Shown here: positions 1 to 10,390 of the stretch, in pieces
How positions within the stretch are numbered: the first letter of the stretch is position 1
Layout: each line of letters begins with the position of its first letter
Origin: Pseudomonas vlassakiae
GTDB lineage: Bacteria > Pseudomonadota > Gammaproteobacteria > Pseudomonadales > Pseudomonadaceae
Reading direction: 5' to 3'
Assembly: GCF_014269035.2 (NCBI RefSeq)
Contig: NZ_JABWRP020000006.1
Location: 186,001-250,000 of the forward strand
DNA: 64,000 nucleotides
The notes under the pieces: generated by a model
Database searches by the model: none
Seen by the model: only the letters and a program-made list of their open reading frames with translations
What the model was told of the DNA's origin: nothing
Program-made: the position numbers and the translations under genes

Positions 1-1333
<1,333 letters not shown>

Positions 1334-1408
1334 GCAATCTCCTCGCGGGGCCGCAGCGTCTGCTGCGCAGCGTGCCCCGGTCATTCAGGCGGTACGGTTG
1401 GCAGGCGC

Positions 1409-2554
1409 TCAGGCGCCCAGTTCGCGGACCAGCGAGTCGCGGGTGATCTCGCTGATCGACTTGGCGCCAGTCAGCACCATGGCCACGCGCATTTCCTTCT
1501 CGAACAGTTCGAGCAGGTTCTTCACCCCGGCCTGGCCGTGCACGGCCAGGGCCCACAGGAAGGCGCGGCCAATCAGCACGGTGTCGGCACCAAGGGCGAT
1601 CATGCGCACCACGTCGAGGCCGCTGCGGATGCCGGAGTCGGCGAGGATCTTCAGGTCGCCTTTGACCGCATCGGCAATCGCCGGCAGGGCGCGGGCGCTC
1701 GACAGCACGCCGTCGAGCTGGCGGCCGCCGTGGTTGGAGACAACGATGCCGTCGGCGCCGAACTTGACCGCGTCACGGGCGTCGTCGGCGTCGAGGATGC
1801 CCTTGATGATCATCGGGCCATCCCAGAATTCGCGGATCCACTCCAGGTCCTTCCACGAGATCGACGGGTCGAAGTTGTTGCCGAGCCAGCCGATGTAGTC
1901 GGCCAGGCCCGTGGGGTTGCCACGATACTTGGAGATGTTGCCCAGGTCGTGCGGGCGGCCCATCACGCCAACGTCCCATGCCCATTCGGGGTGGGTCATG
2001 GCCTGCAGCACGCGGCGCATCGGGCCGTTCGCGCCGCTCATGCCGGAGTGGGCATCGCGGTAGCGGGCACCGGGCACGGGCATGTCGACGGTGAACACCA
2101 GGGTCTTCACGCCAGCGGCCTTGGCCCGCTCCAGGGCGTTGCGCATGAAGCCGCGGTCTTTGAGCACGTACAGCTGGAACCACATCGGCCGGTCGATGGC
2201 GGGCGCCACTTCTTCGATCGGGCACACCGATACCGTCGACATGGTAAACGGAATGCCGTGGGCGGCTGCTGCACGCGCCGCCTGCACTTCACCGCGGCGG
2301 GCGTACATGCCGGTGAGGCCGACCGGGGCCAAGGCCACGGGCATGCTTAGGGTCTCGTCGAACAGCCTGGTTTCCAGGCTCAGCTCGGACATGTTCTTCA
2401 GCACGCGCTGACGCAGGGCGATGCTGGCCAGGTCCGAGACGTTGTGGCGCAGGGTGTGCTCGGCGTAGGCGCCGCCGTCGGCATAGTGGAAGAGGAAAGG
2501 AGGCAGCTTGCGTTGGGCCGCGGCGCGATAGTCGGTGGAGGCGGAAATGATCAT
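1409..2554 (-). CDS. lldD: L-lactate dehydrogenase (FMN, quinone-linked)
   Basis: FMN-dependent alpha-hydroxy-acid dehydrogenase that oxidises L-lactate to pyruvate, membrane-associated and quinone-linked. The protein has 381 residues and starts [16 protein letters not shown]. The catalytic histidine is in the family motif [10 protein letters not shown] (His275), and the FMN-binding segment [11 protein letters not shown] follows. The frame is open further upstream to 2596, but the family N-terminus begins at the ATG at 2554, so that start was chosen. It lies between lldP (63 bp upstream) and the D-lactate dehydrogenase, so both lactate isomers are served by one minus-strand operon. Length matches other Pseudomonas LldD proteins and is slightly shorter than the E. 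coli enzyme. Confidence 0.95.
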   Translation of the reverse strand: MIISASTDYRAAAQRKLPPFLFHYADGGAYAEHTLRHNVSDLASIALRQRVLKNMSELSLETRLFDETLSMPVALAPVGLTGMYARRGEVQAARAAAAHGIPFTMSTVSVCPIEEVAPAIDRPMWFQLYVLKDRGFMRNALERAKAAGVKTLVFTVDMPVPGARYRDAHSGMSGANGPMRRVLQAMTHPEWAWDVGVMGRPHDLGNISKYRGNPTGLADYIGWLGNNFDPSISWKDLEWIREFWDGPMIIKGILDADDARDAVKFGADGIVVSNHGGRQLDGVLSSARALPAIADAVKGDLKILADSGIRSGLDVVRMIALGADTVLIGRAFLWALAVHGQAGVKNLLELFEKEMRVAMVLTGAKSISEITRDSLVRELGA

Positions 2555-2617
2555 GGATTCTCGCAGCGTGGGTTGAAGGAGATGCCGGGCGCGCAAGGGC
2601 GCCCGGCCCCTTTCACT

Positions 2618-4288
2618 TTAGTGATGAACCAGCATGCCGGTCAGCCAGTAGGCCTGGATCAGGGTGATCAGGCCGACGATGGTGGCGAAGAACAGGCTGT
2701 GCTTGACGGTGAAGCGGAACAGGTCGGATTCCTTGCCGACCAGCCCGGTGGCAGCGCAGGCCACGGCGATCGACTGCGGCGAGATCATCTTGCCGGTCAC
2801 CCCGCCGCTGGTGTTGGCCGCCACCAGCAGGGTGTCGTTGACCCCGATCTGGTGGGCGGTGGTGGCCTGCAGCGAGCTGAACAGGGCGTTGGACGAGGTG
2901 TCGGAACCGGTCAGGAACACGCCCAGCCAGCCAAGGAACGGCGAGAAGAACGGGAACGCGGCGCCGGTGCCGGCCAGGACCAGGGCCATGGTCGAAGACA
3001 TGCCCGAATAGTTGGTGACGAAGGCGAAAGCCAGCACCATGCCGATCGACAGGATCGGCCAACGCAGTTCCCAGAGCGTCTCTTTGAGAGTGGTCAGACC
3101 AGTTTTGAAGTTGATCTTCAACACCCACATGGACACCAGTGCGGAGAGGAAGATCGCGGTGCCGGTGGCCGAAATCGGATCGAGCTTGAACACCGCAGGC
3201 ATGGCGGTTGGCGCGGTCACGATCGGCGCAGTCTTGATCACCAGCTGGTCAAGGTGCGGGATGGCGAAGTTGAACACGAAGTTGTACATCGCGCCGCCGG
3301 GGGCGAAGGCCGCTTTGAATGGCTTCAGGGTCCAGAGGGTGACCAGCACGGTGAGGATCAGGAACGGCGACCAGGCCTTGAAGATCTCGCCGAAGCTGTA
3401 CGGGGTCGGTTGGCTGCCGCTTGGCTGCACCACGGCGGCGCCGACACTGCCTTTGGCTTCGGCGAACGAGCGCTTGGGCTGCCAGACTTTCAGGAACAGG
3501 GTCAGGCAAATCAGGCTGGCCAGGGCCGAGGTGATGTCCGGGAGCTCTGGGCCAATGAAGTTCGAGGTGAAGTACTGGGTCACGGCGAAGCTCAGGCCGG
3601 CGACCAGGGCGGCAGGCCAGGTTTCCTTTACGCCGCGCAGGCCGTCCATCATGAACACCAGCCAGAACGGTACGAACAGCGACAGCAGTGGCAGCTGGCG
3701 CCCGGTCATGGCGCCGATGTGGAAGGCGTCGATACCGGTGACCTGGCCGGCCACGATGATCGGGATGCCCAGGGCACCGAAGGCTACCGGTGCGGTGTTG
3801 GCAATCAGGCACAGGCCGGCGGCGTACAGCGGGTTGAAGCCCAGCCCCACCAGCAATGCGGCGGTGATGGCTACCGGCGCGCCGAAGCCGGCCGCACCTT
3901 CGAGGAAGGCACCGAAGCAGAAGCCGATCAGCAGCACTTGCAGGCGTTGGTCATCGGTAATCGACAGCACCGAGCTGCGGATCACTTCGAACTGGCCGCT
4001 CTTGACCGTGAGTTTGTACAGGAACACCGCGGCAACGATGATCCAGGCAATCGGCCAGAGGCCGTAGAGGAAGCCATACCCTGCGGCAGCGAGGGCCATG
4101 TCGACAGGCATCTGGAAGGCAAAGATCGCCACCAGGATCGACAGGGCCAGGGTGATGCTGCCAGCCACGTGGCCTTTGAGGCGGAACACGGCCAGGGCCA
4201 GGAAGAAAAACACGATGGGGATGACCGCCGCCAGTGCGGACAGGCCGAGACTACCAAGCGGGGTATAGAGTTGTTGCCAGGTTTGCAT
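2618..4288 (-). CDS. lldP: L-lactate permease
   Basis: Lactate:proton symporter of the LctP family in the inner membrane; it also takes D-lactate and glycolate in related bacteria. The 556-residue protein is almost wholly hydrophobic, with more than a dozen predicted membrane segments. It begins [17 protein letters not shown], close to the E. coli protein. The family's polar motif region [17 protein letters not shown] is present near residue 130. It is first in the operon lldP-lldD-D-lactate dehydrogenase, and its start is 45 bp from the LldR operator at 4334-4350, so repression there would control the whole operon. AGGGG lies about 10 bases before the ATG. Confidence 0.95.
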   Translation of the reverse strand: MQTWQQLYTPLGSLGLSALAAVIPIVFFFLALAVFRLKGHVAGSITLALSILVAIFAFQMPVDMALAAAGYGFLYGLWPIAWIIVAAVFLYKLTVKSGQFEVIRSSVLSITDDQRLQVLLIGFCFGAFLEGAAGFGAPVAITAALLVGLGFNPLYAAGLCLIANTAPVAFGALGIPIIVAGQVTGIDAFHIGAMTGRQLPLLSLFVPFWLVFMMDGLRGVKETWPAALVAGLSFAVTQYFTSNFIGPELPDITSALASLICLTLFLKVWQPKRSFAEAKGSVGAAVVQPSGSQPTPYSFGEIFKAWSPFLILTVLVTLWTLKPFKAAFAPGGAMYNFVFNFAIPHLDQLVIKTAPIVTAPTAMPAVFKLDPISATGTAIFLSALVSMWVLKINFKTGLTTLKETLWELRWPILSIGMVLAFAFVTNYSGMSSTMALVLAGTGAAFPFFSPFLGWLGVFLTGSDTSSNALFSSLQATTAHQIGVNDTLLVAANTSGGVTGKMISPQSIAVACAATGLVGKESDLFRFTVKHSLFFATIVGLITLIQAYWLTGMLVHH

Positions 4289-4333
4289 ATGGGGTGGCCC
4301 CTAATTGTTGTTGGTCAGGCACTGGCATTGGAT

Positions 4334-4350
4334 AATTGGTAAGACCAATT
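4334..4350. promoter_or_regulatory. LldR operator, 7-3-7 palindrome
   Basis: AATTGGT-AAG-ACCAATT is a perfect 7+7 inverted repeat with a 3-base centre. It matches the binding pattern of FadR-family regulators PdhR and LldR (ATTGGTnnnACCAAT). It sits in the lldP/lldR intergenic region, 45 bp from lldP and about 195 bp from lldR. No clear second copy was seen. Confidence 0.85.
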
Positions 4351-4544
4351 TACAATGGCTGGTCGCTAGGTTAAAAGCGCTGTCGTGGGTGTGTCAATTT
4401 GTCCCGTGCAAAACTTTGGTCGCGGGTCGATGAACGGGCAGCTGCTCACTGGCGAAAACCGTCGCCTGATGCGTGCTGGAGCAGCGCGGATCGGCGAGAA
4501 TAGGCGCTCGGCGATAATCGGCCGGGGTTTGTGGAGAGCATGTG

Positions 4545-5312
4545 ATGGTTTTTGATCAGGTCCGCCAACGGCGCCTGTCCGACGACATCGTCGATCGGTT
4601 GGAAGGGATGATTCTGGAAGGCACGCTGACCTCTGGGCAGCGGCTGCCGGCCGAGCGCGTCCTGGCCGAGCAGTTCGGTGTGTCGCGCCCGTCACTGCGT
4701 GAGGCGATCCAGAAGCTGGTGGCCAAGGGGCTGCTGGTGAGCCGCCAGGGTGGCGGCAATTACGTAGCCGAATCGCTTGGCTCGACCTTCAGCGACCCAC
4801 TGCTGCAGTTGCTCGAGCATAGCGCCGAAGCGCAGCGCGACCTGCTTGAGTTTCGCCACACCCTGGAGGCGTCATGCGCTTACTACGCAGCCCTGCGTGC
4901 CACCGAGCCTGATCGTACGCGGTTGAAAGCGGCATTCGATGCTCTGCAGGACTGCTATGCGCGGGCTGACGAGGTGACGCGGGCGGAGGAGGGCGCGGCC
5001 GATGCGCGCTTCCACCTGGCGATTGCCGAGGCCAGCCATAACGCGGTGTTGCTGCATACGATCCGTGGCTTGTTCGACCTGCTCAAGCGCAATGTGGTGA
5101 CCAACATCGGTGGCATGTACCAGCAGCGCACGGAGACACGCGACATGCTGATCAGTCAGCACCGCGAGTTGTACCTGGCGATTGTCGAGGGTCGGGCGGA
5201 GGAGGCGCGAGAGGTTTCCAGCCGGCACATTCTGTATGTGCAGGAGGTACTGGAAGAGGCGCAGGACGAAGCCCAGCGGGTAGCACGGGCGGAGCGGCGC
5301 AACGGGCGTTGA
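4545..5312 (+). CDS. lldR: GntR/FCD-family regulator of lactate genes
   Basis: Transcriptional repressor expected to bind the divergent lldP promoter and release it when lactate is bound. The 255-residue protein has an N-terminal winged helix (about residues 8-70, including QRLPAERVLAEQFGVSRP) and a C-terminal all-helical FCD effector domain (about 90-235) with conserved metal or ligand-binding histidines. A GTG at 4542 could add one residue, but GGAGAG at 4532-4537 is better spaced (7 bases) to the ATG at 4545. Divergent orientation from lldP and the operator between them support the assignment; PdhR-like function is less likely because no pdh gene is near. Confidence 0.9.
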   Translation: MVFDQVRQRRLSDDIVDRLEGMILEGTLTSGQRLPAERVLAEQFGVSRPSLREAIQKLVAKGLLVSRQGGGNYVAESLGSTFSDPLLQLLEHSAEAQRDLLEFRHTLEASCAYYAALRATEPDRTRLKAAFDALQDCYARADEVTRAEEGAADARFHLAIAEASHNAVLLHTIRGLFDLLKRNVVTNIGGMYQQRTETRDMLISQHRELYLAIVEGRAEEAREVSSRHILYVQEVLEEAQDEAQRVARAERRNGR

Positions 5313-5327
5313 GCCGCTCCCACAGGG
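5313..5327. repeat. REP half-site remnant
   Basis: GCCGCTCCCACAGGG directly abuts the lldR stop codon. The same GCCGCTCCCACA end closes both REP doublets at 20051-20167 and 37443-37558. Only one arm is present here, so it is either a solo REP or a decayed copy. Confidence 0.5.
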
Positions 5328-5344
5328 CCCGCACCGGGCAGGAA

Positions 5345-5827
5345 TTACTCTTCCTTGCCCTTGTTCCGCACCGCACGCTGCAGCTCGCGGTTGGAGTCGC
5401 GTTCGCGCAGGGTGTCGCGCTTGTCGAACTCCTTCTTGCCCTTGCCAAGCGCGATCTCGCACTTGATCAGGTGCTTGCTCCAGTACAGCGCCAAGGCTAC
5501 ACAGGTGTAGCCTTTTTGTGCCACGGCGGCTTCCACGCGCTCGAGCTCGCGCTTGTTCAGCAGCAGCTTGCGGGTGCGCGTGGGGTCGGCGATGACGTGG
5601 GTGCTGGCGGTGGTCAGCGGGGTGATGTGGCTGCCGAACAGCCAGGCTTCGCCATCCTTGAGCAGCACGTAGCTGTCGGTCAGGTGCGCCTTGCCGGCCC
5701 GCAGGCTCTTTACTTCCCAGCCGGACAGGACCAGCCCGGCCTCGAACTTGTGTTCGATGAAGTAATCGTGTCGCGCCTTTTTGTTTTGCGCGATGGTCCC
5801 GGTCGGATGTTTCTTTTGTTTAGCCAT
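5345..5827 (-). CDS. smpB: SsrA-binding protein SmpB
   Basis: Binds tmRNA and the 30S decoding centre to rescue stalled ribosomes (trans-translation). The 160-residue protein begins [20 protein letters not shown] and contains the SmpB core with [12 protein letters not shown] (about 38-49) and a basic C-terminal tail expected to become helical on the ribosome. Length and order of motifs are complete. The tmRNA gene itself was not seen in this window. It is divergent from ratA and convergent with lldR, with 32 bp separating it from the lldR stop. Confidence 0.97.
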   Translation of the reverse strand: MAKQKKHPTGTIAQNKKARHDYFIEHKFEAGLVLSGWEVKSLRAGKAHLTDSYVLLKDGEAWLFGSHITPLTTASTHVIADPTRTRKLLLNKRELERVEAAVAQKGYTCVALALYWSKHLIKCEIALGKGKKEFDKRDTLRERDSNRELQRAVRNKGKEE

Positions 5828-5990
5828 AGGGGCGGCATTATAGGCAAGACATCACGTGGTCGGCTATGGGATTTCGGTGTGCTTGAGCCACCGCAATGAA
5901 TACCGGACAATACAAGGCCTGTTCTCTGCACAGAACCTGTTTCCGGCACGCTGCGAAGCGCCGCCAACCAGCCTTGGAAGTGACGCCTGG

Positions 5991-6425
5991 ATGACTACCC
6001 ATATTCAACGCTCCGCCCTGCTGCCGTACCCTGCCCAGGCGCTCTACGATCTGGTCAATGACGTGGCCAGTTACCCTGAATTCCTGCCTTGGTGCTCGGC
6101 CTCGACGGTGATCGAGGCCAGCGACACGCACATGCGGGCGAAGCTGGAAGTGGCCAAGGGCGGCATGAGCCAGCAGTTCGTCACCCGCAACATATTGGTG
6201 CCAGGGCAGTCCATCGAAATGAACCTGGAAGAGGGGCCATTCACGCAGCTGCATGGCCTGTGGGTGTTCAAGCCGCTCGGCGAAAAAGCCTGCAAGATCA
6301 GCCTGGACCTGACCTTCGACTACGCCGGCGCGATCGTGCGCGCCACGCTCGGGCCACTGTTCAACCAGGCGGCCAACACCCTGGTGGATGCGTTCTGCCA
6401 GCGTGCCAAGCAGCTCAATGGTTAA
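5991..6425 (+). CDS. ratA: RatA-type START-domain protein (toxin/coenzyme Q-binding family)
   Basis: Small polyketide cyclase/START-like (COQ10) protein of 144 residues. E. coli RatA is reported to interfere with 70S assembly, while related proteins bind quinones; which role applies here cannot be read from sequence. Hallmarks are the N-terminal LLPYPAQALYDLVNDVASYPEFLPWC and the C-terminal FNQAANTLVDAFCQRAKQL. The frame is open upstream to 5856, but the family start is the ATG at 5991, with GGAAG about 10 bases before. It overlaps rnfH by the ATGGTTAA junction, and ratA-rnfH divergent from smpB is the usual gammaproteobacterial arrangement. Confidence 0.9.
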   Translation: MTTHIQRSALLPYPAQALYDLVNDVASYPEFLPWCSASTVIEASDTHMRAKLEVAKGGMSQQFVTRNILVPGQSIEMNLEEGPFTQLHGLWVFKPLGEKACKISLDLTFDYAGAIVRATLGPLFNQAANTLVDAFCQRAKQLNG

Positions 6426-6708
6426 GGTCGAAGTGGCCTACGCCACGGCCGAACGCCAGTGGCTGTTGGCCTGTGAAGTGCCGGATGGGGTGACAGTGCG
6501 TGAAGCGTTGCGCCTGTCCGGGATCGCCGGGCAAGTGATTGGGCTGGATATCGCACACTGTCCGGTCGGCATTTTCGGCAAGGTGGTGGCGGATGCGCAG
6601 GAGCGCGTAGTCGAGGAGGGGGACCGCCTGGAAATCTACCGGCCTCTGCTGCTCGACCCTGTCGAGGCGCGCAAGCAGCGCGCTGCGAAGGCGAAGGCCA
6701 AGCGCTAG
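6418..6708 (+). CDS. rnfH: RnfH/RatB family ubiquitin-like protein
   Basis: 96-residue member of the RnfH (UPF0125) family with a ubiquitin-like beta-grasp fold; its function is unsettled. It begins MVKVEVAYATAERQWLL, has the GD-x-LEIYRPL motif typical of the family (about residues 72-81) and ends in a short Lys/Ala-rich tail. The start ATG at 6418 lies inside the end of ratA, so translation is probably coupled. An earlier in-frame ATG at 6388 would add ten non-conserved residues. A strong intrinsic terminator follows 17 bp after the stop. Confidence 0.9.
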   Translation: MVKVEVAYATAERQWLLACEVPDGVTVREALRLSGIAGQVIGLDIAHCPVGIFGKVVADAQERVVEEGDRLEIYRPLLLDPVEARKQRAAKAKAKR

Positions 6709-6724
6709 CTGAGCTGACAGTAAT

Positions 6725-6755
6725 AAAAAGCCCGGACCATGGTCCGGGCTTTTTC
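6725..6755. terminator. Bidirectional intrinsic terminator between rnfH and bamE
   Basis: AAAAAGCCCGGACC pairs perfectly with its inverse and is followed by TTTT on the plus strand; the A-run gives a U-tail on the minus strand too. It separates the convergent rnfH and bamE genes. Confidence 0.9.
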
Positions 6756-6768
6756 ATCTGGCCGGCAA

Positions 6769-7302
6769 TTACTGCGGCGAGGTTTCCAGCGGTGCCGGTG
6801 TCGGCACTGGAGTGGTCTCGATGGTATCGATCTCGCGCTGGATGGACTCTTCCGTCGAGCCTGGCTTGGCCGGTTTCTCTTCCGGCTGCGGCTTGGCCTG
6901 CTCTGGCTGGGTGGCCGGGCTGACCGTGGTAGTGTTGCTGCCGCCGAGGATTTCCTGGTCGCGGCTCACGCCTGGCATGAAGTCGCCGGACAGGCTGACC
7001 AGTTGGTCGCTGTCGTTGAAGAAGATGCTCATGCGTTCCTGCTGACGTGTGCCGCCACCAGGTTGCAGGCTGTACAGGTAGTCCCAACGATTGGTGTTGA
7101 AGGTGTCCTGCAGCAGCGGGTTGCCCATGATAAACCTTACTTGCCGACGGGTCATTCCGGGGCGTAATTGGTCTATCATGTCTTGCGTGACGACATTGCC
7201 CTGCTGGATGTCGATTTTGTAAACCCCGGGAAACGAGCAACCGGCGAGTGCGAGCAGTCCCGCGAGGGCGAGGCTGTTTAGCAAGAGCTTGGTGTTTTGC
7301 AT
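6769..7302 (-). CDS. bamE: Outer-membrane lipoprotein BamE/OmlA (SmpA)
   Basis: Lipoprotein subunit of the BAM complex that inserts beta-barrels into the outer membrane. The 177-residue precursor has a signal peptide ending in lipobox LAGC (19-22). The SmpA/OmlA domain follows, with [19 protein letters not shown] and RWDYLY. Beyond about residue 110 there is a Pro/Glu/Thr-rich low-complexity tail, longer than in E. coli BamE but usual in Pseudomonas. The start at 7302 gives a proper signal peptide; the frame runs on upstream to 7335 without support. It is divergent from fur with only 97 bp between starts, so the promoters must overlap or nearly so. Confidence 0.93.
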   Translation of the reverse strand: MQNTKLLLNSLALAGLLALAGCSFPGVYKIDIQQGNVVTQDMIDQLRPGMTRRQVRFIMGNPLLQDTFNTNRWDYLYSLQPGGGTRQQERMSIFFNDSDQLVSLSGDFMPGVSRDQEILGGSNTTTVSPATQPEQAKPQPEEKPAKPGSTEESIQREIDTIETTPVPTPAPLETSPQ

Positions 7303-7399
7303 CGGTGGGCGACTTCCACTATCTTGGCTGGACAACGTAAACCCCGATCATACCCGTATTAAGAGAAGCTGCGAAGCAGCATCGGCGAGAAAGCTGACC

Positions 7400-7804
7400 A
7401 TGGTTGAAAATAGCGAATTGCGCAAAGCCGGTCTCAAGGTGACCCTGCCTCGAGTCAAGATCCTTCAGATGCTCGACTCGACCGAGCAACGTCACATGAG
7501 CGCCGAGGATGTCTACAAGGCGCTGATGGAGGCTGGCGAGGACGTCGGTCTGGCAACCGTCTATCGCGTACTGACCCAGTTCGAAGCGGCGGGTCTGGTG
7601 GTGCGCCACAACTTCGATGGTGGCCACGCGGTGTTCGAGCTGGCTGACGGCGGTCACCACGACCATATGGTCAACGTGGATACCAGTGAAGTTATCGAGT
7701 TCATGGATGCCGAGATTGAGCGCCGCCAGAAAGAGATCGTGGCCGAGCACGGCTACGAGCTGGTGGACCACAACCTGGTTCTCTATGTGCGTAAGAAAAA
7801 GTAA
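7400..7804 (+). CDS. fur: Ferric uptake regulator Fur
   Basis: Fe(II)-dependent repressor that binds AT-rich Fur boxes. The 134-residue protein has an N-terminal winged helix (about 1-83, with VGLATVYRVLTQFEAAGLV as recognition region) and a C-terminal dimerisation/metal domain with the histidine-rich GGHHDHMVN segment at about 86-94. Length equals P. aeruginosa Fur. Notably there is no Cys-x2-Cys zinc site, as in other Pseudomonas Fur proteins. The start MVENSELRKAGLK at 7400 is the family start. Likely targets inside this window are the Fur boxes at 58690-58709 and 62523-62544. Confidence 0.97.
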   Translation: MVENSELRKAGLKVTLPRVKILQMLDSTEQRHMSAEDVYKALMEAGEDVGLATVYRVLTQFEAAGLVVRHNFDGGHAVFELADGGHHDHMVNVDTSEVIEFMDAEIERRQKEIVAEHGYELVDHNLVLYVRKKK

Positions 7805-7826
7805 CGTTTTAGCGCGGCTTGAATAA

Positions 7827-7857
7827 CAAAGGCGACCTTCTGGTCGCCTTTGTGCTT
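7827..7857. terminator. Intrinsic terminator between fur and recN
   Basis: CAAAGGCGACC and GGTCGCCTTTG pair around a TTCT loop, with a T-rich stretch after. It lies between the convergent fur and recN genes and may serve both. Confidence 0.85.
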
Positions 7858-7867
7858 TCTGAGGCGA

Positions 7868-9541
7868 TCATGCCTTGCCGGAAACCACCATCTTGCGCGC
7901 ATGGGCCAGGGATTCCTTGGTCAAGTCGATGCCGCCAAGCATGCGCGCCACTTCTTCGACCCGCTCGCGTTTGCCCAGGCTGGCGACTGCGGTGTGGGTG
8001 GTGTCGCTGTTGCGTACCTTGTGCACGAACAGATGATGGTGCCCTTGCGCGGCCACTTGCGGCAGGTGGGTCACGGTCAGTACCTGGCCGCGTTCGCCCA
8101 GGCGGCGCAGCAACTGGCCGACGATTTCGGCTGTCGGGCCACCGATGCCGACGTCCACTTCGTCGAACACCAGGGTCGGAATGCGCGAGGTCTGCGCTGT
8201 GATTACCTGGATCGCCAGGCTGATACGGGAGAGCTCGCCCCCGGATGCCACCTTGGCCAGGCCCTTGAGTGGCTGCCCGGGGTTGGCGCTGACCAGCAAT
8301 TCGATCTGTTCCAGGCCGTGGGGTGACAGGTCATTGCCTTCGTTGGGGGTAAGTTCGATGCAGAACCGCCCACCCGGCATGCCCAGGCGCTGGATTTCCT
8401 GCTCCACGGCGACGGCCAGCTGTTTGGCTGCCTGCTGGCGCAGTGCACTGAGCTCCTGTGCCTTCTCTTTATAGTGCTGGGCATAGGCGCCAAGCTCCTC
8501 GGCCAGGCGTTCGATCGACTCGTCGCTGGCGTTCAGGCCTTCGAGTTCATCCATCAGCTGTTGCTGCAAGTGTGGCAGCTCAGTGGGGTGCACGCGGTGC
8601 TTGCGCGCCAGGGTGTAGATCGTGTCGAGGCGCTCTTCCAGGGCTTGCAGGCGCATGGGGTCGGCGTCGAAGTTGTCGAGGAAGCGGTTGAGTTCGCCCA
8701 CCGCTTCTTCTACCTGAATCTGTGCGCTGGCGATCAGGTTGGCGGCCTCACCCAGTGCGCGCGGGGCGTTCGTTGCAGCGCCGAGGCGGTTGAGGCTGGC
8801 GGTCAGCGCGCTGAGCACATTGCCTGAATCGCTCTCGCTGCACTGGTCGATGACCTGGCGGCAGATGCCGAACAGGGCCTCTGCGTTGGTCAGGTTCTTG
8901 TGTTCCTGCTCCAGTTGTTCCAGTTCGTTTTCGCCCAGGCCGAGATTGTCCAGCTCTTCCAGCTGGTAGCTGAGCAGTTGCTGGCGGGCGCGTTGCTCGT
9001 CGCCGGAATTGCTCAGCCGCTCGAGCTCCAGGCGGGTCTGGTTCCAGCGTTTGGCGGCAAGCTGCACCTGGCGGGAAAGGTCGATGGCGCCGGCGTATTC
9101 GTCCACCAAACGGCGGTGGGTGTCGGTCTTCAGCAGTGACTGGTGTTCATGCTGGCTGTGGATGTCGATCAGCAGCTCGCCCAGCGCCTTGAGGTCGCCG
9201 AGCGGGCAGGGTGTGCCGTTGATGTAGCCGCGGCTGCGCCCTTCGGCGGTGATGACGCGGCGCAGAATGCACAACCCGTCGTTGTCCAGGTCGCGCTCGG
9301 CCAGCCAGGCATGGGCTTCGGGGATGTCCACCAGGTCGAACGTGGCAAGGATGTCTGCCTTGTCGGTGCCGGGGCGCACCACGCCGCTGTCGGCACGGTC
9401 GCCCAGGGCCAGGCCGAGGGCGTCGAGCATGATCGATTTGCCCGCACCGGTCTCGCCGGTGATCACCGACATGCCACGGGCGATTTCAAGGTCGAGGTGC
9501 TCGACGATGGCGTAGTTGTGAATGGACAGGTGCACCAGCAT
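7868..9541 (-). CDS. recN: DNA repair protein RecN
   Basis: SMC-like ATPase acting early in double-strand break repair. The 557-residue protein carries the P-loop GETGAGKS (29-36), two coiled-coil arms across about 150-360, the ABC signature VASGGELSRISLAI and Walker B PTLVFDEVDVGIGG in the C-terminal half. Length is normal for the family. A LexA-type box overlaps its putative -10 element (see 9566-9602), so it should be SOS-induced. It stands alone, divergent from grpE and convergent with fur. Confidence 0.97.
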   Translation of the reverse strand: MLVHLSIHNYAIVEHLDLEIARGMSVITGETGAGKSIMLDALGLALGDRADSGVVRPGTDKADILATFDLVDIPEAHAWLAERDLDNDGLCILRRVITAEGRSRGYINGTPCPLGDLKALGELLIDIHSQHEHQSLLKTDTHRRLVDEYAGAIDLSRQVQLAAKRWNQTRLELERLSNSGDEQRARQQLLSYQLEELDNLGLGENELEQLEQEHKNLTNAEALFGICRQVIDQCSESDSGNVLSALTASLNRLGAATNAPRALGEAANLIASAQIQVEEAVGELNRFLDNFDADPMRLQALEERLDTIYTLARKHRVHPTELPHLQQQLMDELEGLNASDESIERLAEELGAYAQHYKEKAQELSALRQQAAKQLAVAVEQEIQRLGMPGGRFCIELTPNEGNDLSPHGLEQIELLVSANPGQPLKGLAKVASGGELSRISLAIQVITAQTSRIPTLVFDEVDVGIGGPTAEIVGQLLRRLGERGQVLTVTHLPQVAAQGHHHLFVHKVRNSDTTHTAVASLGKRERVEEVARMLGGIDLTKESLAHARKMVVSGKA

Positions 9542-9565
9542 GGGGGCGGCTCCCGAAGTTCAGGT

Positions 9566-9602
9566 CTGGTTATTTATACAGTACTTTTTTCAGCCCTGCC
9601 AA
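9566..9602 (-). promoter_or_regulatory. recN promoter with LexA box over the -10
   Basis: On the minus strand a -35 TTGGCA (9597-9602), an 18-base spacer and a -10 TATAAA (9573-9578) can be placed. CTGTATAAATAACCAG (9566-9581) matches the LexA consensus CTGT-N8-ACAG except for one base in the right half. The box covers the -10 and ends 24 bp before the recN start. Confidence 0.75.
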
Positions 9603-9644
9603 TGCCCTCTGGCGGATTCTGTTGCGACCGGCAAAACCCACGTG

Positions 9645-9676
9645 CCCCTTGAAGCTGGTTTTTCCGGCCCCATATA
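9645..9676 (+). promoter_or_regulatory. Sigma-32 (heat shock) promoter of grpE
   Basis: CCCCTTGAAG (9645-9654) and CCCCATATA (9668-9676) match the sigma-32 consensus CCCTTGAA / CCCCATnTA, with 14 bases between CTTGAA and CCCC. It lies 55 bp upstream of grpE and would drive grpE, and by read-through dnaK and dnaJ. Confidence 0.85.
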
Positions 9677-9731
9677 GCCGGCAGACACGGCGAGCTTTGC
9701 TCGTACAACCGAAATTGCGGAGGAGAGACCC

Positions 9732-10286
9732 ATGGCTGACGAACAGCTGAATGAACAAGACCTTAATGCCGAAGAGGCAGGTGCAGTGGATAACGGCGCC
9801 CGCGTTCAGGAGCTCGAGGAGCAGCTGGCCGCCGCCAAGGATCAGTCCCTGCGTGCCGCTGCCGAAGCGCAGAACAGCATTCGTCGCGCCGAGCAGGAAG
9901 TCGACAAGGCCCGCAAGTTCGCGCTCGAGAAGTTTGCTGGCGACCTGCTACCGGTGATCGACAGCCTGGAAATGGCCCTGGCGCACCTCAAGCCCGACGA
10001 CGAACAGGTCAAGAGCACGCGTGAGGGCGTCGAGCTGACCCTGAAGATGTTCCAGGACACCCTCAAGCGCTACAACCTCGAAGCCATCGACCCGCACGGT
10101 CAGCCGTTCAACCCTGAACATCATCAGGCCATGGCCATGCAGGAAAACGCCGAGGTCGAGCCTAACAGCGTGCTCAACGTGTTCCAGAAGGGCTACCTGC
10201 TCAACGGCCGCCTGCTGCGCCCCGCCATGGTGGTGGTCAGCAAGGCGCCAGCGGCACCACAACCTTCTATCGATGAGAAGGCTTGA
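9732..10286 (+). CDS. grpE: Nucleotide exchange factor GrpE
   Basis: Exchanges ADP for ATP on DnaK. The 184-residue protein has an acidic N-terminus, a long helix with heptad character (about 25-95) that forms the dimer stalk, and a C-terminal beta domain with the family motif [18 protein letters not shown] (about 155-172). GGAGGAGAG precedes the ATG at good spacing. First gene of the grpE-dnaK-dnaJ chaperone cluster, with a sigma-32 promoter 55 bp upstream; dnaK follows after 104 bp. Confidence 0.97.
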   Translation: MADEQLNEQDLNAEEAGAVDNGARVQELEEQLAAAKDQSLRAAAEAQNSIRRAEQEVDKARKFALEKFAGDLLPVIDSLEMALAHLKPDDEQVKSTREGVELTLKMFQDTLKRYNLEAIDPHGQPFNPEHHQAMAMQENAEVEPNSVLNVFQKGYLLNGRLLRPAMVVVSKAPAAPQPSIDEKA

Positions 10287-10390
10287 AATCCTCCGGGGCA
10301 TCCCCATCTAGGTGTCAAGCGTTCAAGTATTACCGCAGTTGGCCACGACCGTAGCCGCTGCCGCCAAATTCAAGTTTCGGGAGAGTAAAC

